A stretch of DNA of 64,000 nt from Tricholomella constricta (GCA_013368375.1 JAACJP010000002.1:1798001-1862000), one strand, 5' to 3'; positions 43,043 to 54,281 are shown, counted from the first letter of the stretch. Program-made: numbers and translations. The notes: generated by a model from the letters alone, not told the origin.

Positions 43043-45470
43043 ATGGAAAATCCCTCGGACTCTGCCAACTCTGGCTCACTGCCCAACCCAACCCCTCCGC
43101 TCGACCCGCCTACGTCTACAGCAGTAGCTCCACGTCCCAATCAAGGAGCTTTCAACAAGGAGGAGAAAGCTCTGCTACTCTCTCACCTTCCACAGTATCA
43201 AGAGTTCGTTGACAAGCTCGCTCAGAAAGCCACTGGCCCTCGAGGGACTGGGCAGGTGAAGGGCGACAAGGGGGACTGGGTCCTCCGTCTCGTATATCCC
43301 CTTTTCGTCCAGCAATTCAACTCGACTGGCCCAAACGGTCCAAATCTCGAATCACTCAAACATGTAAGCATTTTTTCTCCGTCGGGTATTCCGTGTTTAA
43401 TTATGTTATTTAGAAACTGAAGAAATGGTTCGTCAACAACACGAAGACGAACGTCGAGGTGCCGGCACCCTCGACGTCCAGCAAAGCCCCACGTGCCACT
43501 AGCGCCATCGACCTCTTCGCCAAAACCAAGCAGGCAGATATTCGAGACATGATCAACAAGGAGCGCACCGAAACCGGCCAATCTACCAAAGAAGGCAATC
43601 TTACCCTTCACCGGAAGTACAAGCACGAATTATACAATGAACTTGACGACAAGACCCGTGCTGAATTTGAAGAGGAAGCAGCAATCTTGAAGGAGAACCT
43701 GAAGCAACCCCCGGGCGCTGATCATATATATGCGTGAGTTTCTCGACATATGTTTTGATTATGCATGGCTAATTTCCTCTACAGTCAACAGAAGTCTCTA
43801 CTGCCAACGGCCACGGAGGCACTGCGAGGCATGTGCGGCTGGAACTGGGGAGGGCATGGTGAGGTCGTGTTCTTCCTACAAGGCGCATATCGCAACAAGG
43901 CGGGTGACCTCAAGACCTTCAAGTATGTTAACTACTGGCCATCTTCCCTCACATTCTGACGTCTTGATAGCGGCACCGTATCCAACAATGCACAATCGGC
44001 GACTTTCGCTGATCAATGTGCCAATTTCAAAGACTTCCGCAACGAGTTTCGACGGTTCGCAGAGGGCGCATTGCCAGGTATTTATTTTCCTGCCGTCGTT
44101 GTTGTGCGCCGGGACTGATGGACCCTTTCCGACAGTCAAGCCTCCTGAAGCGATCACTCACACAGAGTCCACAGAGAAGCCGGTCAAGCTCACCATCATC
44201 TTGAACGAGGATGGATACCCCATCCTGCCTTCCTTAGACCCCGAGAGTATTCCCGTCGCCAGCTGCCGCCACTTACTGACGGAATACATTGAAATGGCAT
44301 GGAGTAAGTCGATGATCAATAGAATTGAATTACTGTAGCTGACGGACTTGATTTGTTGTAGAGGTCTCGAACTCGGCAGAAGTACCTTGGGACGTCCTCG
44401 GTACTTCGACACGAGGTTCTATTGGAATGACCCATTGCGACACACTTGCCGACTTCCCAAGCCTCGACCCCAAGGCTATGAAGGCAACAGACGCTCTCCG
44501 GTTGTACACGGCATTTTTCGATGCCCAAAACCGATCCCACAACATTTTACAGTTCTCCAAGCCGATGTCGCTGTCAGATGGCGACGTTGACGACTTTCAA
44601 AATGACGACGACAACCACGGTGACGACAATGAGATCATCGATGTCCTAGACACATCGCCCTTCCAAGAACCCGCTCCCGATCCCATAACACAGTCCCCTC
44701 CCTTTCTCGCCAATTTCTCACCGCCAATACTTCGTGACAGCGCTCCTGACTCAGTGTCGACTCCTGCTCCCGCCACCCCCCCGGATACAGGTGACGGCGG
44801 AGGCGAGATCCCCATCACGACCACTACTACATCCGCCCATGCCCACGTCCCCATTATCACAAATGGCGGCGGAGACACCGCTACGAACACAAGTGACGGC
44901 GGAGGTGAGATCCCCATCACGAACACTACTACGTTCGCCCACGCCCACGTCCCCAGGATCACAAATGGCGGCGGAGACACCGCTACCGCTGTGAACAAAC
45001 CACAAGAAGACACTGGGGCCACCACTTCCGCACCCGAGGCCAACGCCGATACACTCAAGTCTTCCGACATCTCTGGAAGCGCTTTGGGGTCAAAGCGTGG
45101 AGGAAGACGTGGACGGGGTGGAAAAAGCGGTGGTAGACGTGGTGGAAAGGGTATCGCTGCTTCGAGGGTCCCTGTAGGCGCTGTGGACATAGTCAATACT
45201 GACTCAGCACCAGGTGCTCAGCCCCCGGCCGTCTACACGCCAGCTATAGTCGAATCTGTGCCCACAGGCGTCGCCGCCGCACCCTTGACAAGTACTTTAA
45301 CATTGCCCACTCCTGCATCAACTGCCAGCCAGCTTGAAGACGAGCCTCGGCGCAGCAGCCGGAAGCGCAAGGCCCCCTCCACCCGTGATGTCTTGGACAC
45401 GCCCGTCGGGAAACAGGCTCCAGCAAAGCGTCGCAATTTATCAGAGAGATGGCACTATGCGCCGGCCTGA
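43043..45470 (+). CDS. Uncharacterised passenger protein of the KDZ element, 720 aa
   Basis: Six exons, 43043-43363, 43414-43733, 43785-43922, 43971-44077, 44136-44303 and 44362-45470, have all phases matching. The first approximately 330 residues look globular: KEEKALLLSHLPQYQEFVDKLAQ, then LKKWFVNNTK (a segment common in agaric transposon-associated proteins), RKYKHELYNELDDKTRAEFEEEA, MCGWNWGGHGEVVFFLQG and VPWDVLG. The last approximately 350 residues are low complexity: acidic, then two near-identical GDGGGEIPIT...HAHVP repeats, then a Gly/Arg-rich RGGRRGRGGKSGGRRGGKG stretch resembling RNA-binding RGG tails, and a basic SSRKRKAPS end. A nuclear or nucleic-acid-binding role is inferred from composition only. 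Confidence 0.72.
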
Positions 45471-45921
45471 AAAAATGTATGTAACTTTACAAGGGTTTGT
45501 TCGAATGATAATTTTTCATAGTCAACTTCACAGGCTGCGTAGGCTGATTAAACTTGAAATGACTTTTACGAGGACTAATTTGTTAGGCTGGCTGGATTTG
45601 TAGCTTTAAATTGTGATTGGATTGCTCATAGGCTAGGTCGACCTACATAGGCTAGGTTGACTTACGGACTTGCAATTTTCTTTCTATTACTTTACACTTG
45701 ATAGGCTCGTCGTGCTAGGATGCTACTCAACACGCTCCGTACACTACATTTATAAGTCTATTGCCCGACTTATTGGTAAGTAGACTTGGGTAGACTGGCA
45801 TTAGGGGGTTTTAGACTTGGGCCAGCTTCACCATTTGAAGTGCCCTTGAACTTGGGGCGTCGGCTGAGTTTAGTAAACGCTATGTTGCAGGCGTTGGCTG
45901 AGCGTACGAACTGAGGTCCCC
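45471..45921. other. Right terminal region of the KDZ element
   Basis: AT-rich, non-coding. Several copies of GGTAAGTAGACTTGG, GGTAGACTGG and TTTTAGACTTGG are the reverse complements of the AAGTCTACC motifs at the left end. The element ends at ...ACTGAGGTCCCC. Confidence 0.55.
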
Positions 45922-45929
45922 GTCGCACT
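45922..45929 (+). repeat. Right 8-bp target-site duplication of the KDZ element
   Basis: GTCGCACT lies immediately right of the element, continuing exon 2 of the disrupted GNAT gene with AACGGAGTCG. Confidence 0.85.
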
Positions 45930-46712
45930 AACGGAGTCGCTCTTCCATCCCACATCGTACTTCACATACGCCCTCATAATAACGGGTCTCACCACCTTCG
46001 CTCTGTCTCCCGACCACCGCCACCGGATCCTGGGCGCGGCACTCTCGATCGGGGTCACGCTGGTGTTTTGGAGATTGAGATACTTGCTTTCCAATTCGTT
46101 CTTGGATTATTGTCGGAATGCTCTTCGAGAGGATTTAGCGGATATTGCTGCGCATTATGGTATGCACCCCACCGACGCCTTGTCGAGGGAAGGGGAAGGG
46201 GAAGGGGGAGGGGGAGGGTTTGCGCCTTCGGGGCCCAGCGCGTTTTGGGTCGTCGAGTGCGACTCGGGGGACGGTAGTGGTGAGGGCACGGAGATCGTAG
46301 GGTGCATCGGTCTGGGTACGTTCCCTGCTTATTTTTTTCTTCAAGCATTTATGAGGACGAAACGTCCCGGGAATACAGATTGTCAAAATAAAGACGGCGT
46401 CTTACGTGGAGAGGAGAGCTCCGACGCATGGTGGTCTCACCTTCCCACCGATGAATGGGGATCGCAGCGCTCCTCGTCCGGACTCTCATCGCGCATGCCA
46501 AGGAGAATAGTGTCCCGACGGTTTGGTTGGGTACCAGCGAATTTCAAAGGCCTGCTATTGATATGTACAGGAAGCATGGATGGGTGGAGGCACGGAAGGA
46601 AGTTATGAGGGATAGACTTGGGTTGGTCAAGGTTTCGATATTTCATTTTCGTCTTGATTTAATACCTCGTGAAGGCGGTTTATATTCGTTAACCTTCCCA
46701 AGCCATTTTTAG

Positions 46713-47048
46713 AAGTGATTAGAGTTATAGACTGTAGTGGGATCCATCAAGTTTGCCAGCCAGTGCTTAAGAAGTCACATACCTTGAGTCATGGGACGTA
46801 TCAGCAATGGCCATAAGTTTCTTCCCCGTAAATGTGCGCAACTGACCAGCGAGCACATGTACACTTTTATCGGAGGAGACCCAGACAGGGAATAAAGGGG
46901 ACTATCGGACCGGTGCACGCGACAAGATCACGTGTCACCGAACAGGCACAGGAATTATTCAACCGGATGGTCGTACGATTATGCGCTCCACTCCGCTCAC
47001 CGTCAGACCTCCACCACCACCACCAGCGGCTGCACACCGCCACTCACA
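46713..47048. other. Upstream region of the GH5 gene
   Basis: This is 3' flank of the GNAT pseudogene and 5' region of the glycosidase. An open frame in phase with the GH5 gene extends back to an ATG at 46932, so the start could lie there. Confidence 0.4.
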
Positions 47049-50000
47049 ATGCCCAGAGTTCCTTCAATATCCCCTGCGACGGGCAACCCCACCTCCTCCT
47101 CCTACATCCACACCACAGCCTGCAACTTTGTCGACAGCACAGGCCGCACCCTCCTCCTCCGTGGCGTGAACCTCTCTGGGTCGTCCAAGGCCCCGGTCGG
47201 CAAACAGTCATATGTGCTTGAGGATTTCTGGGAGGACGCAGAGGCCGGAGTTGAAAACTTTATTGGCCAGCCGTTGAACATCGACGATGGCTCTGCCGAT
47301 GTGCACCTAGCTCGCCTACGGGGATGGGGATTCAACATGCTTCGGTTCCCTGTAACATGGGAGGCTCTCGAGCACGAGGGACCGTGAGTACCCCACTTTT
47401 GATTGGGCTTATACAGTGTGTGTTGATTCTCATGCAAATGCATATGCGCTGCAGTGGAAAATATGACTACGATTTTATGGACTACACTATCCGTGTATTG
47501 AAAAAGTGCAAGGAATACGGCTTTAGAGTGTACATGGACCCCCACCAGGACATTGTGAGTTGCCTTCTGTCTCTGTTATCTTGTCTGGTCCCCCCTTTTC
47601 CACCCGAGACGTCTTGTATCGATTTGGTTGAACCTGCCTGCGCAGCGGGACAGCGGTGGAACATGGATATAAATAGAGCTGGGCGCTCTCTTTTTTAATA
47701 TCTCTAGCACGGCGCCTTCGCCAATCCTACTTCGCACCATTCTAACTATCAACGTTCTTGACAGTGGTCCCGTTTCTCCGGCGGCTCCGGTGCCCCCTTC
47801 TGGACATTGCCCGCATGCGGCATCGATCCCCGCAACCTCACCGCCACCCAATCCGCCATCATCCACTGCGAATACCCGCTCCCTCACATCGCCGACCCGG
47901 CCTCGCTGCCCGCCATGATCTGGTCCACCAACTACGGGCGGCTCCTCTCCCAAACCGTCTTCACCCTCTTCTTCGCCGGCCGCGACTTTGCGCCACACTG
48001 CATCATCGACGGCCAGAACATCCAGGACTACCTCCAATCGCACTACATCGAGGCCTGCGGCGTCCTCGCCGACCGCATCCGCTTAGCCGGCGACCTCCTC
48101 GACGAGTGCGTCATCGGATGGGACAGCCTCAACGAGCCCTTTGAGGGTTTGTGCGGCTGGGACGACCTCTCCTCTAACCCCCTCAAGCAAGGCTCCACCT
48201 TGAAAAAGGGCACGCACCCCACCCCCGCGCAGTCCCTGCGCCTCGGAATGGGGCAGGCGCAGACGGTGGAGAACTGGACGTTCGGCGCGCTCGGGCCGTC
48301 GCGGGACGGGAGCGTGACCATCGACCCCAAGGGCGTCAAGGTGTGGGCTGCACCGGAGAGCGAGAGCGCGGAGGGGGTGAACGCGCGGTGGGGGTGGCGG
48401 CGGGACGCGGGGCGGTGGAAGCTGGGCACGTGTGTGTGGGCGCAGCATGGGGTGTGGGACGTGGAGACGGGGTTCGTGCTGCGCGAGGACTATTTCCGGT
48501 TCTCGCCGACCACGGGGGAGCCGGTGGACTTTATCGTGGATTATTGGAAGCCGCATTTTGTGGCGTTCGCGCGGCGGATTAGGCGTGCGCATCCGGAGGC
48601 GATATTGTTCGTGCAGCCGCCTGTGTTTGCGCCGCCGCCGGAGATGGGGGTAGGGGAGGGGATGGGGGAGGAGGAGGAGGAGGGGGTGCTGAAGGGGCGG
48701 TGTGCGTATTCGGCGCATTATTATGATGGGTTGACGTTGGTCACAAGGCACTGGAATTGGTTCAATGCGGATGCGCTGGGCTTGTTGAGGGGCCGGTACT
48801 CGAATACGCTGCAGGCGGTGAAGATCGGGGAGGGCGCGATCCGGCGGTCGTTGCAGGAGCAATTGGGTATGCTAAAGGCGGATGCGGAGATCCTAGGGCC
48901 ATATCCGACTATTATCGGGGAGATTGGGATCCCGTTCGACATGGACGGGAAGCGTGCGTATGGGTGGACGGACGGGGGGAAGTACAAGGGCGACTATTCG
49001 AGGCAGGAGAAGGCGCTGGACGCGAGCTTGAATGGCGCAGACGGGGAAAACGCCTTGAATTGGACGGTATGGACTTATTGCACGGACCATACGCATGATT
49101 GGAGCGACGGCTGGAACATGGAGGATCTCAGCCTGTGGAGTGCCGACGACCTGAGGGAGCGGGAGGCGGATGATGCCGGGTCCTTGACCTCCCAACTCGG
49201 CGACGACGACGAGGGGCTGTACGACGGGCATGGCGACAGCCGCGCCATGCTTCTGCAGACGAAAAACGCCAGCACCAAGGACAAGGACAAGGACCTTAAA
49301 GACACATCCATCGTCACCGTCGCCGCCGCCGCCGCCTCCTCTCTCAGCCTCGCCACCCTCGGCTCCATAGACCGCACCGCCGCGCTCGGCGCTTACCCCC
49401 ACCCCTCCGCCGCAGACGGAACGAAGCTTCAGCCTACACGCGCGCCGCGGCGCATGCCGACGCTAGACGACTGGCGCACGGACCCGTACGGGTTCCTGAC
49501 GAACGGCGCACGGGCCTTCCGCGCGTTCTGCAGGCCGTGGCCGCACAAGGTCGTTGGCGTGCCTGTGGACATGCGCTTTGAGATTGGGAAAGCGTACTTT
49601 AAGCTTGTTGTGCGGGTGGCGGCGGAGGATGCGCCTTTGAGTACCGCTAGTGCTGCTGAGGGGGAGGGGGAGGGGGAGGAAAGGGAGGAAAAGGGAAAGC
49701 TGGCGACGGAGATTTATGTGCCGCTGGTGCATTATGCTGTGGAGCGGCTTGTGCGTGGGGGCTGTGGGAGCGTGGAAGGGGGCGTTGTGAAGGAAGGGAG
49801 TGAGGCGGAGATGAAGCTGGAGGGGCTGATGGATCCCGGACACCGGAGGAGCGGGAGCGCAGAGGAACAGCAGCAGCAGAGGGTGAGTGGGCGGAGCAGT
49901 GCGGTGGGATCGCGCTGGGCGTCGTCTGTGGATCTTCCGGCGATGATGAGTGCGTCCATGGAGAGCAGCGGGAGCACGAGCACCGCGGCTACGACTTCGT

Positions 50001-50260
50001 CTTCGACCGCCGCGGGAACGGGAACGGGGGTGGACCAGGTGGATGTGGCGGTCAAGGTGAGCGCGGGGCGCTGGGAGGTGGAGGGACAGATGTTGAGGTG
50101 GTGGTATGATGTGCCGGAAGAGGGGGAGCCGCCGAGGGAGTATACCATTGAGATTAAGCGAAGGGTGGGGGTTATTAAGGTGTCGGGGAAGGAGCACAAA
50201 GAGGAGAGGAGCTTGTGTGAGAAGTTCTGTGATGAGCATGCGGGGTGTCGCGTTATGTGA
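47049..50260 (+). CDS. GH5 (subfamily 12-like) steryl/ceramide beta-glucosidase
   Basis: Exons 47049-47383, 47455-47554 and 47765-50260 give 976 residues. The start MPRVPSISPATG is chosen, with an alternative in-frame ATG at 46932. The (beta/alpha)8 fold begins RTLLLRGVNLSGSSK. Strand motifs are GFNMLRFPVTWEALE and GFRVYMDPHQDIWSRFSGG. The acid/base is in DSLNEPF (Glu269), the aromatic AYSAHYYDGLTL motif follows, and the nucleophile is in IIGEIGIPFD (Glu531). This matches the EGCrP2/Sgl1 group known from Cryptococcus, which removes glucose from ergosteryl glucoside and glucosylceramides. There is no signal peptide, so a cytosolic or vacuolar enzyme is expected. Low-complexity Ser/Thr/Glu insertions near the C-terminus precede a final beta domain (VGVIKVSGKEHKEER). 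Confidence 0.9.
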
Positions 50261-50574
50261 TGTCTCCTTTTTTTCCTCTTTTCTATTTTTTCTTTTCTTT
50301 TTTGCAACTTCTGTTCTGTCTCTCTCTGCCTCTCTGCCTCTCTCTCTCTCGCCTTTTCTCACTCATACAGCATTACACACATGGTGGACAGCATGCCTTG
50401 TAACATTATCTATCAACCGACACCATACCCTCCGCCACGCAGTCATTCCACGAACCCTCACCAATCCACACATACATACACCACCTCCCGTGCAGACCTT
50501 CGTTGTAACTATATCGAACTTTAGAAGTATTGCAATATCCAAATATGCCTCATAATCTAATTCTAACCTTAAAG
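50261..50574. other. Convergent 3' flanks with a CT-rich tract
   Basis: A long pyrimidine run (TTTTCC/CTCTCTCTGCC type, about 50268-50350) follows the GH5 stop codon. No gene is seen before the OPA3-like stop at 50575. Confidence 0.4.
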
Positions 50575-51530
50575 TTAATCTTTACTACGAGGATGATGAG
50601 AGTCAGAATCCGGGGCATGAGGAGCTGCTGTGTCTATGGAATCTATCTGCGTAGGGGTATTGTCCTGCGGAGGGGGAGTGTCCACTGGGTGCTGTACACT
50701 GGGAGCGAGCTGTATTCGAGGGATCTGTAGAGGTGTGTCCTCGAACTCGGCCCAACCGCCGCGCAGCCCTATCTCCACCACGCGCTCCAGGATCCGCGAA
50801 AGCTCGTCGTTCCTACAACAAACAACAAGAGCCCAGGCAAAAAGAAAAAGCAGTAAGCAGTAAGCAATGCACAGAAAAGAATGAGAGGCGGAGGTGCACG
50901 CACCGCTGTTTCTCGTCCCGCAGCTCATGCTCCCACCGCGTCCTGATCTCGTCCACACGCGCAGTGAGCTCCGTCACTTGCGTCCCAAGTAAATCTAGCT
51001 GGTCGTCGACGTTATCCCTCCTTTTCGACTGGTTCCGCGAGGACCGCCACGCCTCGCCGAGTATCAGGCTTGCGGCGACGGCGAATAGGAAGCCTTCGGC
51101 GAGTGCGTTGGCGCCTCGTTCGATCGCCCTGCCGGGTCATGGATGACGGGGGTGTGAGGGAGGGGTCGGGTGGTATGAGTTATGGGTGGGAGAGGGAGCG
51201 CACCGCGTTTCGGAGAGAGGCCGGATGTGCTTTGCGGGTTCGCCCATTATGTTGGTGCGCAGCTTGACCTCGGTGCGGTAGAGGCTCTGTGCGAGGCTCA
51301 CGCAGAACTCGCGGAAGCGGGCGTGTCTAGTAACAATGGTATAGGTGGGAGTGATAAATTGAAATGGTCATTGCCAATGGTGGGACGCACTGCGTGGCTT
51401 GGGCTTTCAAGTTGGTGCTGATCGGCTTGGCTATGGTCTGGAGACGGAATTATTATTTGAATAATGAATATGAGGGAAGACAACGTCAACTCGCCCGGAT
51501 GATGAGCGTGGCGATCTTTACGGAAGCCAT
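50575..51530 (-). CDS. OPA3-like mitochondrial membrane protein
   Basis: Five exons (high to low): 51530-51495, 51437-51391, 51326-51204, 51128-50904 and 50812-50575. They give 222 residues. The joined N-terminus reads MASVKIATLIIR-TIAKPISTNLKAQA, then HARFREFCVSLAQSLYRTEV, IRPLSETRAIERGANALAEGFLFAVAAS and LILGEAWRSS. This is the order and spacing of the OPA3 family (outer/inner mitochondrial membrane, organelle shape and lipid metabolism). A coiled-coil (LLGTQVTELTARVDEI) and a long acidic Pro-rich tail follow. Intron 1 uses a GC donor (GCGAGT) instead of GT; only this choice joins the conserved IIR to TIAKP in frame. Other introns are GT-AG. Confidence 0.88.
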
Positions 51531-51824
51531 GGGGCGCTGGGGATGAGGTCAGTAGTCCACCAGAATTTCTGCTCTACAACCATCGGCACGCAGCCGGGAG
51601 GCTACGTGTTGTGTTAGCTTATTAGGAGGCGAGGCCATCGGCAACTGCCCGTAAACAACTTTACGCGCGACGCGTCGCGTCCTTTCGCACCACTGCCTCA
51701 CGGACTTAGCGTCGATCCATTCTTTCATCCACTTCGACACGACCCACTCTATCAACAGTGACGTCACCTGTAGTATAGGAGGTTTCGGGCAGAGGTGGGT
51801 GCCAAATAGGAGGTTTCGAAAAGG

Positions 51825-51832
51825 TATAAAAG
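51825..51832 (+). promoter_or_regulatory. TATA box of the C2H2-RING gene
   Basis: TATAAAAG lies 109-116 bp upstream of the ATG at 51941. It is followed by a CA/TC-rich leader with repeated CATCATC and ACAA, typical of a highly expressed fungal 5' UTR. Confidence 0.6.
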
Positions 51833-51940
51833 GCCGCACAAAACATTGACAACTCAACAACTTACCATCACTCTAACTATCATCATCGCAAACATCTAAC
51901 CATCTATTCTAACAAGTTTTATCACCCTATCATCATCACA

Positions 51941-52872
51941 ATGTCTTCCCCATCTTCCTATTCCCTCGACGCTGAAAAGTACGAGATCAAGTACTGTTCG
52001 CGTTGCGATGTTTACCTCCATTCCAAGGCACTCCTGCAGCAGCATATGGAGGCCTCCGACCGCCACCCCCGCTGCGGGCCCTGCAAACGCAGCTATCTGA
52101 ACATGAACTCCCTCCGTAACGTGAGTTCCTTCCCACTGCTAGTAGCCATAACTGCAATGCTAATTTTCTGCGTCCGCCCCTCTTTGTTCTAGCACTATGT
52201 ATACTCCTCTAAACACCACTACTGCCGTGCATGCGACAAGCTCTTTAAAACCCCTTCAGGGCTTCGCGTGCACCTCGAGCAGTCTGCCTTCCATAACGAT
52301 GATTCTGATGATGAGGGGGACGATGATGGTCTCGCTGAGGGGTGGGAGGACGAAGTCGCCCGCCGCCAAGATGAAGCTGAGAGGAGGAACCAAACTGAGG
52401 AGGAGATTGCAATTGAGGAGGCAGAGGTGAAGCAGTTGTCTTCCATCCAGCGCAGGGCAGCGATGATGGTATGTTCCCCTTCGTACCTCTCGTTGTTGAT
52501 ACCTCCTTTTCTGACTTTTGATGCGTTGTTGTAGAATTTTATGGCTCGTCGCATGCGCAGTGCGGCTGTCACCACCACCACCCATACCAACACATATACG
52601 CCGGAGGTGGTTCAAACTCCAGCGCACTCGTATAGCTGCCCTGTGTGCCTGACATGCCCAAAAACCGTAAGCGCGACGCGCTGCGGTCATCTCTTCTGCA
52701 ACTCGTGAGTAATCATTCTCTCTCCGCTCTGATTCACAAATCATGAAATTAAATTACTGCGCCATTTCGTAGATGCATAACGCGTGCAGTCGAGACGAAC
52801 GGGATCTGCCCTACATGTCGGAAATCAGCCGTCATGGCGCATATCCGCAGAGTCGACTTGTGTGTGTATTAG
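51941..52872 (+). CDS. C2H2 zinc-finger and RING-finger protein (putative E3 ubiquitin ligase)
   Basis: Four exons, 51941-52120, 52193-52468, 52535-52704 and 52773-52872, give 241 residues. Two C2H2-like fingers occupy about residues 18-90: YCSRCDVYLHSKALLQQHMEAS followed by PRCGPCKRSY, then YCRACDKLFKTPSGLRVHLEQ. An acidic helix region follows (DDSDDEGDDD, then EEEIAIEEAEVKQL). The C-terminus is a C3HC4 RING, CPVCLTC...TRCGHLFCNS-CITRAVETNGICPTC, with the intron placed just after the CGHLFCN motif. RING proteins recruit E2 enzymes; the fingers may bind nucleic acid or substrate. The combination occurs in agaric genomes but has no assigned role. Confidence 0.88.
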
Positions 52873-54281
52873 TTCCGGTTCTGTCTGGCTAGTGCATGGA
52901 CTATTATTCTTATTCTCTATTTATCTATCCCATCAATGCAATTTTTTTTAACAATCTATCGAACCGCAAGTGTTCCCACTGACACTTTCTCGAAGGAATA
53001 GGGTGGATTTGAAATTTTCCTTGTTGACGAGGATGTGCCGGTCACTGTTCATCGATCATTTATCTGCCGCCTGGTTTTTGGTCAATGATTTTAACATATC
53101 ATCCTCATCATACAGCATTATACCGAAAGTTTTTCGACATCATCCTCTAGAATGAATTCCGAAGGCCTGAGGGCTCTCAGGCTGTGGGTAAAGACGGGCG
53201 ACGACTCAGTTGAACGAAGGAAAGTTCCTTGTTCAAGATGCGCACGATCTAGCGTTCTGCTCAACTTGAATTCCACTCCTTCTTTACACAGTCTCGGGTC
53301 GAACGACGGAGGACTCGACGTTCTAGAATATGATATCAACATATTCTACACGCTTTTCCCCCATCTCCATGCGACTATCCTCTTTCAACCAAGTTCAGCT
53401 TTAATCGAACCTTTCCCAATCCCTTATATTCTTAGTCTCTCCTAGACAGACACCATCAGTCGTTCCTCCATTCTGTATTATATTCTCACCCTCGCGTTTG
53501 GGTTTACGGAGTCTCTCGTAAATGACGTTGGGCGGCGTCGTTTATCCTGGACAAGCAAAGCATATCTGGATGCGTCAAATCGGTATGCGGTCTTTTGTCT
53601 CCCTACCAGTCCGTTAGGACGACCCTTCTATTTTTTTCTTGGGAAATGAATGATTCCAGGGCCCGTCAGATGCTGGCATGCCATGGACGTAACGGAGATG
53701 GACTAGGCAAATTCATCCAAGAGCCAAAGGGAAGTCAATCGTCAAAGAACCTGTTGTTGCACTGGTTCGCCCACGTTCGTTGGAGCCCTGGGGCCCAATT
53801 GCAAGGTGCAAAGTGCCCTTGGCTTAGGCTTAGCGCGAACTGCTGCTAGGGAGCGTAATGCAACCCCTTATCATCAACTTGAAGTATACGCGTGTTAGGA
53901 TTCGATGACCACAACTTCTTCACAGCCAACTTGAAGCCATCTCGGGGAGCCCTATGCAAGGGAAGCACCATCCCAGAAGCGTCGTGCGTGTCACTCGCTG
54001 CTCCAGCTCATAAGACGTTCTCAATGCCGGTAGATCATGGATTCTAATTCTAATCGTTCCTCTGCTCCGTCTTCCGATCGTTCGATGATCACCTGAAGCA
54101 GCACCCATAGGGTCTTGGCATGACTCGAGCACCACTCATCGTTCACAGAGCTTAACGAGGTTGGACCGCAGTACAGCTGCTTATTTCGTTCCTGATTCAA
54201 CGGGTATATATATATGTATGCCACACTCGCCGTCGCCTCTGGTACAATTACCGCATCACTTCGCAGTCTCGGGGGGGAAAA
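52873..54281. other. 1.4-kb gap, no gene supported
   Basis: Frames at 53152 and 53595 are short and show no recognisable domain. A TATATATATA stretch near 54208-54217, about 65 bp upstream of the MFS start, is a candidate TATA box. The last approximately 60 bp before 54282 are shared with the inverted copy near 8000-8045. Confidence 0.35.

Larger units (their letters stand above)
33378..45921 (-). mobile_element. 12.5-kb KDZ (Kyakuja-Dileera-Zisupton) element with three passenger genes
   Basis: The ends are fixed by the 8-bp duplication GTCGCACT, a length reported for this superfamily, and by restoration of the GNAT reading frame when 33378-45929 is removed. It carries a full KDZ transposase (33750-37186), a 718-residue gene on the same strand (37715-39924), and two plus-strand genes (41570-42680 and 43043-45470). 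All have continuous spliced frames. Long inverted termini are not visible. Both ends do contain repeated AAGTCTACC or AGTCTACC-type motifs in inverted orientation. A 95-bp, a 234-bp and a 109-bp tandem or spaced repeat lie between the genes. Confidence 0.85.
33142..46712 (+). pseudogene. Second GNAT acetyltransferase gene, split by a 12.5-kb element and decayed
   Basis: Exon 1 (33142-33268) encodes KNGIRIRYFRRMDAPKVRELFML, matching the gene at 23480. Exon 2 begins at 33353 after CACAG, is broken at 33377 and resumes at 45930. With one copy of GTCGCACT kept, the frame is continuous into LTESLFHPTSYFTYALIITGL and runs to 46315. Exon 3 (46379-46712) has an approximately 5-bp insertion near 46411 and an in-frame TGA at 46452-46454. 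That stop falls exactly where the acetyl-CoA loop should read H-R-R-x-G-I-A. The gene therefore lost function by insertion, frameshift and stop. Splice sites and both membrane segments remain recognisable. Confidence 0.88.

Noticed and set aside
48083..48862. Long minus-strand frame inside the GH5 gene, with similar ones at 49463-50362 and 48893-49402
   Set aside because: Antisense shadows of a GC-rich coding exon; composition is Arg/Pro-rich without domains.
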